Positions 53,977 through 62,735 of a DNA stretch of 64,000 nt are shown one piece after another (position 1 is the stretch's first letter; each line of letters opens with the position of its first letter). A program made the translations under genes and the position numbers. Under the pieces are notes generated by a model. The model was not told the DNA's origin. It worked only from the letters and a program-made list of their open reading frames with translations, and searched no databases. The stretch is from positions 124,001 to 188,000 of the forward strand of contig JAUILN010000005.1 of the NCBI GenBank assembly GCA_030432695.1, in the 5' to 3' direction. The stretch is from a bacterium. GTDB taxonomy: Bacteria > Planctomycetota > UBA1135 > UBA2386.

Positions 53977-55410
53977 ATGCTGTCCTCGCTCTGCGCGCTC
54001 TCCTGCGTGGCACTCACTGCCACACCGCTCCCGCAAGACCCCGCGCGACCCCAGGATCCCCCGCGCCCCAACGTGGTGGTCGTGTTCTGCGACGACATGG
54101 GCTGGGGCGACCTCGGCGTGCAGGGCGCCGAAGGCTACGCGACCCCCAACCTCGACCGACTCGCCGCCGAGGGCGTCCGCTTCAGCGACTTCTACGTGGC
54201 GCAACCGGTGTGCTCGGCGTCGCGCGCCGCACTGCTCACCGGCTGCTACCCGAACCGCATCGGCATCCACGGCGCACTCGGCCCGAGCGCGAAGCACGGC
54301 ATCCACGCCGACGAGACGACGCTGGCCGAGGTCTGCAAGGCCGCCGGCTACTCCACCGCGGCCTACGGCAAGTGGCACCTCGGCCACCACCCGCAGTTCC
54401 TGCCGACCCGCCACGGCTTCGACGACTACTACGGGATCCCGTACTCGAACGACATGTGGCCCTACCATCCGGAGAGTCCGAAGGCCTGGCCGGACCTGCC
54501 GACGATGGAGGACGAGGAGGTGGTCGGACTGAACACCGACCAGCGCCGCTTCACCACCGACCTCGCCAGCCGCGCGGTCGACTTCATCCGCCGCGAGGCC
54601 AGCGCCGGCCGCAAGTTCTTCTGCTACCTCGCGCACCCGATGCCGCACGTGCCGCTGTCGGCCTCGGCACGGTTCCGCGGCACCACCGAACGCGGACTGT
54701 TCGGCGACGTGATCGCCGAGATCGACGACTCGGTCGGCGCGGTGCTCGACGCCCTCGACCGCGCCGGCGTGGCCGACGACACGCTGATCGTGTTCAGCTC
54801 CGACAACGGACCATGGCTGAGCTACGGCGACCACTGCGGTTCCACCGGCGGCTTCCGCGAAGGCAAGGGCACCACCTGGGAAGGCGGCGTGCGCGTGCCG
54901 TTCCTGGCCCGCTGGCCGGGACGCATTCCGGCCGGCGCGGTGCAGACCGAGCCGATGATGACCATCGACGTGCTGCCGACGATCGCGAGCCTGTTGGGCG
55001 TGCCACCAGGGGAACGCCCGATCGACGGCCTCGACTGCTGGCCGCTGTGGACCTGCGAAGAGGGCGCGACGAACCCGCACGACGCGTACTTCTTCTACTA
55101 CCACGCCGGCGACCTCGAGGCGATGCGCTCGGGTCGCTGGAAGCTCCACCTGCCGCACCGCTACCGCACGATGGCCGGCCAGGCCCCGGGCTCGGGCGGG
55201 ATCCCGGGTCGCTACGTCCAGCGCGCCACGGGCCTCGAACTCTACGACCTGCTGGACGACCCGCACGAGACCACCGACGTCGCGGCCGCGCATCCGGAGG
55301 TGATCGGGCGCTTGATGGGACTCGTCGAGCGCGAGCGGGCCGCACTCGGCGACCGACTCAGTGGGGTCACCGGCTCGGAGGTACGGGAGCCGGGGCGCCT
55401 CGACCGCTGA
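53977..55410 (+). CDS. Type I (S1) sulfatase, secreted
   Basis: A 477-residue formylglycine sulfatase. A signal peptide (LSSLCALSCVALTATPLPQ) is followed by metal ligands D39-D40 in FCDDMGWGDLG. The maturation signature CSASRAALLTG follows, with C79 becoming formylglycine. Downstream come KWHLGHH, FSSDNGPW and KGTTWEGGVRVPF, all active-site segments. The substrate cannot be told; sulfated polysaccharides are usual in such bacteria. ATG at 53977 is preceded by CAAGAT 7 nt upstream; ATG at 53968 in frame would add three residues. The frame is open far upstream but that sequence is antisense to other genes. Confidence 0.94.
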   Translation: MLSSLCALSCVALTATPLPQDPARPQDPPRPNVVVVFCDDMGWGDLGVQGAEGYATPNLDRLAAEGVRFSDFYVAQPVCSASRAALLTGCYPNRIGIHGALGPSAKHGIHADETTLAEVCKAAGYSTAAYGKWHLGHHPQFLPTRHGFDDYYGIPYSNDMWPYHPESPKAWPDLPTMEDEEVVGLNTDQRRFTTDLASRAVDFIRREASAGRKFFCYLAHPMPHVPLSASARFRGTTERGLFGDVIAEIDDSVGAVLDALDRAGVADDTLIVFSSDNGPWLSYGDHCGSTGGFREGKGTTWEGGVRVPFLARWPGRIPAGAVQTEPMMTIDVLPTIASLLGVPPGERPIDGLDCWPLWTCEEGATNPHDAYFFYYHAGDLEAMRSGRWKLHLPHRYRTMAGQAPGSGGIPGRYVQRATGLELYDLLDDPHETTDVAAAHPEVIGRLMGLVERERAALGDRLSGVTGSEVREPGRLDR

Positions 55411-55465
55411 GTCCCAGGTTCACGCGCTGCCGGCGTCCGCCGGGCGGGTCCCGGCAGGTCGATGG

Positions 55466-56770
55466 ATGACTGGCACGATCGTCGCACACGGTCCGACCCT
55501 CCGCCTCCCGATCGACACGCCCTTGTCCACCCGCCTGCCCGAGCCGTCCGGCATCGTCCACGTGACCACCAGCTTCCCGCCGGCGACGCACGGCGGGATC
55601 GAGACCTACGTGCGGCGGATCGCGGTCGAGCAGCTCGCGCGTGGTGACCGGGTCGAGGTCCGCTGCACCGCCGAGGGATCCGTTCCCGGCAAGACCACCG
55701 AGGCCGGAGTTCCGGTCCGTCGCGTTCCGGCCCACCCTCCGATCTCGCAGGTCCTCGACGGCCTGCCGACGGACGACGCGCTGTTCGCCGATCCGCCGAC
55801 GGTGCGCACGATCTGGCACGTCCACCACTGGCACCTGCTCGGCAACGACCTCGTCCGCCAGGCCCGCCGCCACGGCGCGGCGGTCGTGGTCACGCTGCAC
55901 GACCTGTACGTCACCTGCCCGCTGTTCTTCCGGGTGCGAGGGACCACGCTCTGCGCACCCGAGCAGGCATGGTCGGCCTGCGACGAGTGCATCGCGTCCC
56001 TGGTGCCACCCGAGGTGGTGCCGCGGGTCGCGGGCGGGCTGAACGCCTGGCGGGGCGACCTGCGCGAGGAACTGCGAGCCGCCGACCTGTTGCTGGCGCT
56101 CTCGCGGAGCCAGGCCGGGTTCCTCGCCCACACCCCCGGACTCCACGACCTCCAGCTGCGAGTCGTCGACCTGCCTCCGCCGGACGAGCGGTCGATCCCG
56201 AGGCTGCCGAGTCGCCCCGAAGTCCCCGGCGGCGAACCGCTGCGCATCGTCACGTGGGGCGGCCTGGTGCGCGGCAAGGGCCTCGACCTGCTGCGCATCG
56301 CCGCCGGCCGAATGACCGGCCCGATCGAGATCCACCACTTCGGACGTTGCCTCGACGCCGAGTTGGCGGACTCGCTACGAACCACCGACCCGGGTTCCCG
56401 GGTCCGCGTCGTTCTCCATGGCGCGTTCGCCTTCGACGACCTCGCCGACCACGGTCCGTTCGACCTCGCCGTGTTCCCGTCGCGATACCTCGAGACCTAC
56501 GGCTACGCCGTCGACGAGGCGCTGCTCACCGGCCTGCCGGTCCTCACCTCCGACCGCGGTGCCCCACCGGAGCGGCTCGGAACCCGCGGTCTCACCTTCC
56601 TGGCCGACGACGTCGACGACCTCGCGCGGCAGCTCGAGGCCCTGCACGACCCCGCGCTGCGCGCCCGCCTGCGCGGCGGTGCCCCGCGTTTCCACTGTGG
56701 GATCGACGAGCACCTCGCGGCGCTCGACGCGGTCTACGCCGAAGCTCTCACCAGCGCCGCGGCTCGCTGA
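55466..56770 (+). CDS. GT4-like glycosyltransferase
   Basis: GT-B fold glycosyltransferase of 434 residues. The N-terminal domain has VTTSFPPATHGGIETYVRRI, the donor-site glycine-rich loop of GT4, plus HDLYVTCPLFFRVRG with a Cys-rich insertion (CAPEQAWSACDECIASL). The C-terminal domain has WGGLVRGKGLDLLRIAAGRM and ETYGYAVDEALLTGLPVLTS with the EX7E-like pair. Acceptor and sugar unknown. The last 23 bp overlap the convergent NUDIX gene. ATG at 55466 is the best fit; a second ATG at 55462 is out of frame. Confidence 0.88.
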   Translation: MTGTIVAHGPTLRLPIDTPLSTRLPEPSGIVHVTTSFPPATHGGIETYVRRIAVEQLARGDRVEVRCTAEGSVPGKTTEAGVPVRRVPAHPPISQVLDGLPTDDALFADPPTVRTIWHVHHWHLLGNDLVRQARRHGAAVVVTLHDLYVTCPLFFRVRGTTLCAPEQAWSACDECIASLVPPEVVPRVAGGLNAWRGDLREELRAADLLLALSRSQAGFLAHTPGLHDLQLRVVDLPPPDERSIPRLPSRPEVPGGEPLRIVTWGGLVRGKGLDLLRIAAGRMTGPIEIHHFGRCLDAELADSLRTTDPGSRVRVVLHGAFAFDDLADHGPFDLAVFPSRYLETYGYAVDEALLTGLPVLTSDRGAPPERLGTRGLTFLADDVDDLARQLEALHDPALRARLRGGAPRFHCGIDEHLAALDAVYAEALTSAAAR

Positions 56771-57587
56771 GCTGCACCGCCAGCCGAGCGGTCAGAGCGA
56801 GCACCGACGGGTCCGAGCCCAGTTCTTGCAGACCGAACCAGCGAAGTGCCTGGCCCTCCCGCGCCCGGACTTCACCAGCGAACCGGTCGACGACGAAGAC
56901 GTGGTGGCGGTAGCGCAGCCCGGTCGCCGGCTCGACGTCGTCCACGACCGCGAAGCGCCGGAACCGCAGCGGGCGGACCCCGAGTTCCTCGGCGAGTTCG
57001 CGGTGCAGGGCTTCGACGCTGGTCTCGCCCACTTCGAGGTGTCCGCCCGGGGAGTCCCAGACGCTCGGGTACACGCGAGCGGTGGCCGGCCGCCGCTCCA
57101 ACAGCACGCGGTCGCCGTCGCGCAGGAACGCACCGACGACCTGGCGCTCGGGTTCTGCGGGTCCGCGGCCGGTCGCCAGCAGGTCCACATAGCGCGGCGG
57201 ATCGAAGACCGGCAGCCCGAAGAACTCGAGTTGCGCGCGAGCCACGGCCTCGACGTCGCGGTGCTCGACCCGCCAGCGCAGACCTGCCGGCAGCATCGCC
57301 AGCAGTTCGGCGACCGCGTGGTGCGTGACGTCGGCCGCGGCGCAGCCGGTCACCGGACAGAACGGCACCGCCAAGCGTCGGCTACCGGCCACTCCGGTGG
57401 CCAGTCCTTCACGGACCCGCTCCACGATCTCGTAACCGTACAGCTCGAGCACCACTCGGTCGGAGACCCCGACGCCCGCGACGTGCCGCCGCATCGCCAG
57501 CACGAACGGTCCGTCGACCGGGATCAGCGACGGCGGGTCTGCGCCTCCCCATGCCGCGGCCGGATCGATCGTGAGTTCCCAGGTCAC
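56748..57587 (-). CDS. NUDIX hydrolase fused to an unknown N-terminal domain
   Basis: A 279-residue protein. The C-terminal half (about 145-275) is a NUDIX domain with the box GGHLEVGETSVEALHRELAEELG, fitting Gx5Ex7REUxEExGU, so it probably hydrolyses a nucleoside diphosphate derivative. The N-terminal half (about 1-140; VVLELYGYEIVERVREGL, FCPVTGCAAADVTHHAV) is not known to me. GTG start overlapping the upstream kinase-like gene's stop as GTGA. Last gene of the overlapping minus-strand chain and convergent with the glycosyltransferase gene. Confidence 0.85.
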   Translation of the reverse strand: MTWELTIDPAAAWGGADPPSLIPVDGPFVLAMRRHVAGVGVSDRVVLELYGYEIVERVREGLATGVAGSRRLAVPFCPVTGCAAADVTHHAVAELLAMLPAGLRWRVEHRDVEAVARAQLEFFGLPVFDPPRYVDLLATGRGPAEPERQVVGAFLRDGDRVLLERRPATARVYPSVWDSPGGHLEVGETSVEALHRELAEELGVRPLRFRRFAVVDDVEPATGLRYRHHVFVVDRFAGEVRAREGQALRWFGLQELGSDPSVLALTARLAVQLSEPRRW

Positions 57588-58822
57588 GCGCCGGGCCTCC
57601 ACCGAGTCAGCAACTCCTCGACCTCGGCGCGGACCCGACGCTCGATCTCCTCCACCGGCAGACGGGCATCGAGGACGACGTGTCCGGAGGCGCGGGCAAC
57701 GTCCAGCAGGGCGTCGCGGAATCGGCCGAGCATGTAGGGGTTCTCGTCGACGGTCCGTTCGCTGCGCCGCGCCAACCGCCGCAGCGATTCCTCCACCGGC
57801 AGGTCCAGCACGAACACCCGGTCGGCACGCGGGTAGCTCTGCAGCAGCAGGCGGGCCTGTGGATCGTGGTGGTAGCGACCTGCGCCAGCCGCGAGGTGGG
57901 TCTCGACGTAGCGATCGAACAGCAGCACGTCGGGCGGGTCGGCGACGGAGACGAGGTCGTCGAGATGCTCGACCCGGTACTTCAAGGAGTCGACCAGCTT
58001 CACGTGGCGCTGCAGCGGCCAGAGGTGCAGCGCCCGGTCCCCGGCGCAGGCCCTGGTCATGTCGGTGACGGTCTCGTGGAAGACCCCGTGCCGGTAGATC
58101 TTGTGGCGGGCGACGCGCAGGCCGCGGGCGGTCAGCCACCTCTCGAGGCCGTCGAGGCAGGTCGACTTGCCAGCACCGTCGATGCCGTCGACGCCGAGGA
58201 TCAACGGTCGCGCGCCCCGCCCCTGGCCGACGCCCGCGCCAGGAACCACCGGCGCCTCGAGCATCTCCCGGTACGGATCGAGACCCGCCAGCGCCAGATT
58301 CTCGAGCGCGAGGAAGCCGAGCCGCACGTCGGGGCGCCGCGCCGCGAGGTGGCCCAGCCACGCCGTGCGCTCGGCGTCGGTCCAGACGTCCCCCGGCAGC
58401 ACTCCCCAGAACGACGGCTGCAGCCGGGTGTGGACTCGACCGGTCTCGACGAAGGGATCGGTGTCGAAGAACGGCACGCCGCCGAGTTCCCAGGCGCGAG
58501 GGTGCAGACCGTCGAGAGCGCGGCGGTCGGGATGCTCGAACAACCGTGCCTCGAAGCTAGGGCCGAGGGCTTCGGTCGGGTCGACGGCGATCCCGAGCCC
58601 GCGGCGCCGACAGGCCTGGCGCAGCGCGGAGATCAGCACCGCACCGCGCGGCCCGGCCTGCACCCGGATGCGCTGCGCACCCGCGCCCATCGCGGCTTCG
58701 AGCACCGGCTCGACGCCGACCGCGACCGGCTCGTCGTCGAACCGAGCCTCGAGTTCGGGGAACAGCCAGCACAACGGACCGGGAGGCGGCACCACCAGGA
58801 GACCGTCCGCCGGCTGGCTCAC
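57584..58822 (-). CDS. Thymidylate-kinase-like P-loop protein with unknown N-terminal domain
   Basis: A 412-residue protein. Residues about 205-405 form a thymidylate-kinase-like domain: P-loop GVDGIDGAGKST, the DR(Y) segment LLFDRYVETHLAAG, and a lid-like Arg-rich stretch RRLARRSERTVDEN. The first about 200 residues are not part of such kinases (for example PRGAVLISALRQACRRRG, GVPFFDTDPFVETGRVHTRL) and match no family I recall. A housekeeping Tmk is about 210 residues, so this fusion probably phosphorylates another small molecule. GTG start overlaps the upstream stop (GTGA). Confidence 0.78.
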   Translation of the reverse strand: MSQPADGLLVVPPPGPLCWLFPELEARFDDEPVAVGVEPVLEAAMGAGAQRIRVQAGPRGAVLISALRQACRRRGLGIAVDPTEALGPSFEARLFEHPDRRALDGLHPRAWELGGVPFFDTDPFVETGRVHTRLQPSFWGVLPGDVWTDAERTAWLGHLAARRPDVRLGFLALENLALAGLDPYREMLEAPVVPGAGVGQGRGARPLILGVDGIDGAGKSTCLDGLERWLTARGLRVARHKIYRHGVFHETVTDMTRACAGDRALHLWPLQRHVKLVDSLKYRVEHLDDLVSVADPPDVLLFDRYVETHLAAGAGRYHHDPQARLLLQSYPRADRVFVLDLPVEESLRRLARRSERTVDENPYMLGRFRDALLDVARASGHVVLDARLPVEEIERRVRAEVEELLTRWRPGA

Positions 58823-59460
58823 AGGATGTTCACCAGCAGTTCGGCGTTGCGGTCCCGCAGCGACCGACCGGCGTAGACGGCTTCGCGCGGCGCGACCAGA
58901 CTGCGGTGGGCGCGGACCAGCGCGGACCATTGCGCGACGCGCAGGGGATGGCAGCGCGCGACCCAGGCACCGAGGAGGTCGAGCCAACGCGTGCCATCTG
59001 CCTCGACCAACGGATCACCGTGGTGCAGGGCCGGCGGGAGCGGCGAAGGCAGGCGGTCCGACTCGCCGACCGCGAGCGGGTCGAGTGCCGCTCCGCCCCG
59101 GGGCAGTCGTTCCACGAAGGCCGTGTCGGGGTACTGCGGCCAGAAGCCGGGCTCCGACTCCAGGCTGGGAGCAACCCGCAGGCGGTCGACCTCGAGACCG
59201 ACCTCGCGCGCCGCCGCCTCGAGGATCACCGCCGCTCGCCGGTGACCGACCGCCTCGACGATCTCGACCCTCACGGCTCCGGCGTCCTGCCAACGCCGAA
59301 CCAGTTCGACGGCGGTCTCGCCGCTCGCGCCGGCCTCCAGGGCGCGGCCTGCGGACTCCGACGCCCGGCGCGCCGCCAGCTCCAGCGCCCGTGCCCGGGC
59401 GCGGTCGACCGCCACCAGACCCGCGCTCTCGTGTAGATCCGCTGGCACCGCGACGATCAC
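58819..59460 (-). CDS. Unknown 213-residue protein in the sugar-type operon
   Basis: Not recognised. It starts with an alternating beta-strand-like MIVAVPADLHESAG, continues with a helical Ala/Arg/Glu-rich stretch (20-90) and ends with a striking polar segment (HPLRVAQWSALVRAHRSLVA, then GRSLRDRNAELLVNIL) that looks conserved. No membrane span, no Cys pair, no P-loop. GTG start overlaps the stop of the sugar isomerase gene by 4 bp, and its own stop overlaps the next GTG, so it is certainly embedded in the operon. Confidence 0.65.
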   Translation of the reverse strand: MIVAVPADLHESAGLVAVDRARARALELAARRASESAGRALEAGASGETAVELVRRWQDAGAVRVEIVEAVGHRRAAVILEAAAREVGLEVDRLRVAPSLESEPGFWPQYPDTAFVERLPRGGAALDPLAVGESDRLPSPLPPALHHGDPLVEADGTRWLDLLGAWVARCHPLRVAQWSALVRAHRSLVAPREAVYAGRSLRDRNAELLVNIL

Positions 59461-60446
59461 CACCACCGCGCCTGCCGCTCCTCGTTCGGCAACAGCGGTG
59501 CGAGGAAGTCGATCGCCTTCTGGATCCCGTCGACCGGACCGAACAGCGGGTCCTCGTGCTCGATGACCAGCGGCCCGCGGTAGTCCGACAGGATCAGCTC
59601 CGACACCAACAACCGCCAATCGACGTCGCCCCAGCCCGGGATGCGGAACCGGAAGCCGCGCTCGGGGCGACCCCAGTCGCCGCGCGCGAGCAGGCCGGAG
59701 CGGTGCGCGCGATGCGGCACGCGTTGGCCGTCCTTGGCATGCACGTGCACGACCCGCGCACCGAGTTCGGCGACGAAGGCACAGGGATCCACCGCGGCCA
59801 GCAGCAGGTTGCCGGGATCCAGGTTGAAGGCCAGCGCCTCGTGCGAGCCGACCAGCTCGACCAATTCCAGCGCCGACTCCAGGTCGTAGGCGATCTGCTT
59901 GGGATGCGGCTCCAAGGCCAGCCGCACGCCCGAGTCCCCGTAGTGGTCGAGGATCGGCAGCAGCCGCTCGCGGACGGTCGGCAGCATGCGCTCCCAACCG
60001 TCGGGATCGGGCCAGGGGAAGCTGCGCGTGTAGTCCTCACAACCGACGAAGCCCACCACCGTGTCGACTTCGAGTTCGGCCGCCGCTTCGGCAGCAGATA
60101 GCAGTCGGTCGGTCGCGTAGGCCACCTTGTCGGCCGGCGAGCCGGCGTGGACGTGGTCGGTGTCCGCGTGGTGCGGGCCGAGCAGCAGCTGGCCGTCCTG
60201 ATGGATCGACAGGCAGCTCAGGGAGAGGTCGCGGTCGGCGAGCGCGGCGCGCAGCCGCTCCCGCACCTCGCCCGAGGTCGCCAACGTCATCGCATCGAAC
60301 CACGGCGCGCCCTCGTGCACCGGCAACTCCAGGGCCCGCAGGCCGAGGCCCGCGATGGCGTCGAGCGCCGCCGGCAGGCTCCGGTCGAAGAACGGCTGCG
60401 GACAGACTCCGAGGAGCATCGGCGGCGGCACGGGGAAGTCCGGCAT
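59457..60446 (-). CDS. Xylose-isomerase-like TIM-barrel sugar isomerase/epimerase
   Basis: A 329-residue protein of the AP-endonuclease-2/xylose-isomerase-like superfamily. Metal-site segments include VRLALEPHPKQI, ALAFNLDPGNLLLA, VVHVHAKDGQRV and GPLVIEHEDPLFG, giving the usual Glu/Asp/His/Glu ligands. Family members include inosose isomerases and dehydratases and keto-sugar epimerases. Here it sits between a radical SAM gene and unknown genes in a chain with an aminotransferase, which suggests a keto-sugar or keto-cyclitol substrate. ATG at 60446. Confidence 0.88.
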   Translation of the reverse strand: MPDFPVPPPMLLGVCPQPFFDRSLPAALDAIAGLGLRALELPVHEGAPWFDAMTLATSGEVRERLRAALADRDLSLSCLSIHQDGQLLLGPHHADTDHVHAGSPADKVAYATDRLLSAAEAAAELEVDTVVGFVGCEDYTRSFPWPDPDGWERMLPTVRERLLPILDHYGDSGVRLALEPHPKQIAYDLESALELVELVGSHEALAFNLDPGNLLLAAVDPCAFVAELGARVVHVHAKDGQRVPHRAHRSGLLARGDWGRPERGFRFRIPGWGDVDWRLLVSELILSDYRGPLVIEHEDPLFGPVDGIQKAIDFLAPLLPNEERQARWW

Positions 60447-60479
60447 CGCGGGCAGTCTACCTCCTGGGATACCGGACCC

Positions 60480-61445
60480 TCAGTCGTCGACCACCGCAGG
60501 GTAGTCGCAGCGCGCGCACGGCGACTCGCTCGGGAACTCGCCCGCGAGGTGGTTGCGCCGGATCTGGCGCAGGGCCTCGCCCCGCCACATCGCCTCCAGC
60601 GTGGTGTCGTGCACGTTGCCGAACACCGTGGTACGCCGCCAGTCGCAGTTGCAGAGCAGCATCTGCCCGTCGTGCAGCACGTAGGCCTTCACGAAGGGGC
60701 GCTGGCAGGGAGTGCGCGCCGACCGGGCCCGCGCCCCCGCGTCGACACCGAACCGCGCGACGTCGACCGAGCCGGCCCGGTTGGTCACCGGCTTCAGGAA
60801 CACCGGCAGGCCGACGCGTTCGGCGAACTCCGGCGCACGGCGCAGGGTGTCGCCGAGCTCGAGCGCGCTGACGCGCACGTCCATCCCGCCGAGCGCACCG
60901 GCGCGCCGCGCCGCACCGACCGCGACCAGGTTCCGGACCACGCGGTCGAAGCGCAGTCCCTTCATCGTCGCGGCGTACGCCGCCTCCTCGAAGCCGTTGA
61001 CCGAGACGGTGACCTCGTGCATCCCGGCCGCGGCGAGCGACTCCGCGCGGCGCCGATCGAGCAGCATCCCGTTGGTGATGATCGTGACCTCGGCGCGCGG
61101 CAGCACGGCCCGGACCCGCCCGGTGAACGCCTCCAGGCGCTTGTCGACCAACGGCTCGTTCATCAGGAACAGGCTGACGCGTTCCACCGACCGGCCGGCG
61201 CACTGCTCGAGGATGCGTTCGAACGTCGCCTCGGACATCCAACCCATCGGCAGCTCCTGACTGGTCTCCGGATAGGGACAGGTCGTGCACGCCGCGTTGC
61301 ACCAGCTGGTGGTCTGCACCTGCAGCTTGGCGAAGAACGGCCAGGTGACCGAATCGACGTCGTCGGGCGTCGTGGCGCCGGAGCGGATCCGAGCCAGCAG
61401 CTCGGATTCGCGCGCACCTTGGGTCAGCAGATCGAGAGGTCTCAC
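60480..61445 (-). CDS. Radical SAM/SPASM protein
   Basis: A 321-residue radical SAM enzyme. The [4Fe-4S]-SAM motif is CNAACTTCPY. The C-terminal SPASM-type region has CQRPF, LLCNCDWRR and SPCARCDYP, enough Cys for an auxiliary cluster. Related short enzymes include dehydrogenases of sugar or aminocyclitol carbons (BtrN-type) and many peptide-modifying enzymes; no peptide substrate gene is seen nearby. GTG at 61445 is 3 bp from the upstream stop; 33 bp separate it from the next gene. Confidence 0.88.
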   Translation of the reverse strand: MRPLDLLTQGARESELLARIRSGATTPDDVDSVTWPFFAKLQVQTTSWCNAACTTCPYPETSQELPMGWMSEATFERILEQCAGRSVERVSLFLMNEPLVDKRLEAFTGRVRAVLPRAEVTIITNGMLLDRRRAESLAAAGMHEVTVSVNGFEEAAYAATMKGLRFDRVVRNLVAVGAARRAGALGGMDVRVSALELGDTLRRAPEFAERVGLPVFLKPVTNRAGSVDVARFGVDAGARARSARTPCQRPFVKAYVLHDGQMLLCNCDWRRTTVFGNVHDTTLEAMWRGEALRQIRRNHLAGEFPSESPCARCDYPAVVDD

Positions 61446-61448
61446 GTC

Positions 61449-62735
61449 TCAGCACTCCACGGTGGCGAGGACGGCCGGGCAGAGCCGTCTCGCGGTGTCC
61501 GGGTCGATCCCGAAGGGATGCAGGGTCAGGCAGGCCACGACCCGCTCCTCGCACGGGTCCAGCGCCGCTTCGACCGCCGCCGCCTCGAAGCGGTCGACCG
61601 CGCGCATCAGCTCCACGAGCCAGGCCCGCGCAGCCGGGGTACCATCGCATGCGCCCGGCGCAGCCGGTCGCGTGCCGCCCACGGTCTGACGTCCGAAGAC
61701 CTCGACGACCGCGTCGTCGTCCAGGTCGGTGTTCCATCCGGCATTGCGGACCGACAGCGCCAGCGGACGCGGCCGCTCGTCGAAGACCGTGGCCAGCGCC
61801 GGCACCACCGCCTCGCGGTTCCAGGGCGTCGCGCGGGCCGCGAGGCCGCTGGGCAATTCACACCCGTCGGCTTCGCGGTAGTAGGCGAACAGATCGTCGG
61901 CGAGCGCGGCCAGCTCCCGACCACGGTCTCCCGGCCGCCGGCTTCGCGCCGCGGCGACGCCGGCGGGATCCTCGTACAGGCGCAGGTAGGGCAGGTGCAG
62001 GAAGCCGCGCGCCCGCTGCACCGCGGCCGGGACTCCGAACCACGGGTCCGCGGGTCCGGTGTCGAGGCCCGACAGCAGATCGGGAAGCCGGTCGACTCCG
62101 TCGGCGTCGTAGGCGGCGAGGAAGCCGCCCTGGTGGTTCACACCGAGGTAGCTGCCGTGGAGGGTCTCGGCATCGAGGCCGATCCGCGCCGCGGCGCGCG
62201 CCAGGGTGCGGCCGGGCAACTCGCAGAGACCGGTCGCGCGCAGACCCTCGACCGCGGCCAGGCCGCGCAGCGAGATCCCGAGCGGATTGCTCATCTGCAG
62301 CAGCGGTCGAGCGGCGTCGCGCGCGACGATCCGACGTCCGACCTCGAGGAACAGCGGCAGACTGCGGATGCCAGCGGCGAGACCGCCGGGCCCGAGGGTC
62401 TCGTCGCCGGGCAGACCGTGCGCCAGCGGGAAGGTCTCGTCGTGCGAGCGGCCGGCGAAGCCGCCGACCCGGATCTGGTTGACGACCACGTCGGCGGCAT
62501 CCACCGCCGGCTCCCAGTCGATGGTCGGCACGTAGCGGTGGTGCGCGACTCCGCGCGCGACCGCGAGCCGCTGGCAGAACCCGGCGACCGTCGCGGTGCG
62601 CGCGGCGTCCCGCCCCACCAGCAGCAGCTCGAGTTCGGCCGGCAGCTCCGCGGCCGCATCGCAGAGCGCCGCCGCCAGGTCGGGCAGGAACGCGCTCGAC
62701 CCACCGAGGATCGCGACCCGCCGGGTGCCACTCAT
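61449..62735 (-). CDS. GH4-like NAD-dependent enzyme
   Basis: A 428-residue protein of glycoside hydrolase family 4 type. NAD-binding start VAILGGSSAFLPDL, then VVVNQIRVGGFAGRSHDE, GDETLGPGGLAAGIRSLPLF, LLQMSNPLGI and YLGVNHQGGFLAAY, which match the GH4 core including the metal-site His. The usual Cys-His pair of the metal site reads GLCELPGR. GH4 enzymes work through oxidation of the sugar C3 to a ketone with NAD+. ATG at 62735 overlaps the stop of the aminotransferase gene (ATGA). Confidence 0.88.
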   Translation of the reverse strand: MSGTRRVAILGGSSAFLPDLAAALCDAAAELPAELELLLVGRDAARTATVAGFCQRLAVARGVAHHRYVPTIDWEPAVDAADVVVNQIRVGGFAGRSHDETFPLAHGLPGDETLGPGGLAAGIRSLPLFLEVGRRIVARDAARPLLQMSNPLGISLRGLAAVEGLRATGLCELPGRTLARAAARIGLDAETLHGSYLGVNHQGGFLAAYDADGVDRLPDLLSGLDTGPADPWFGVPAAVQRARGFLHLPYLRLYEDPAGVAAARSRRPGDRGRELAALADDLFAYYREADGCELPSGLAARATPWNREAVVPALATVFDERPRPLALSVRNAGWNTDLDDDAVVEVFGRQTVGGTRPAAPGACDGTPAARAWLVELMRAVDRFEAAAVEAALDPCEERVVACLTLHPFGIDPDTARRLCPAVLATVEC

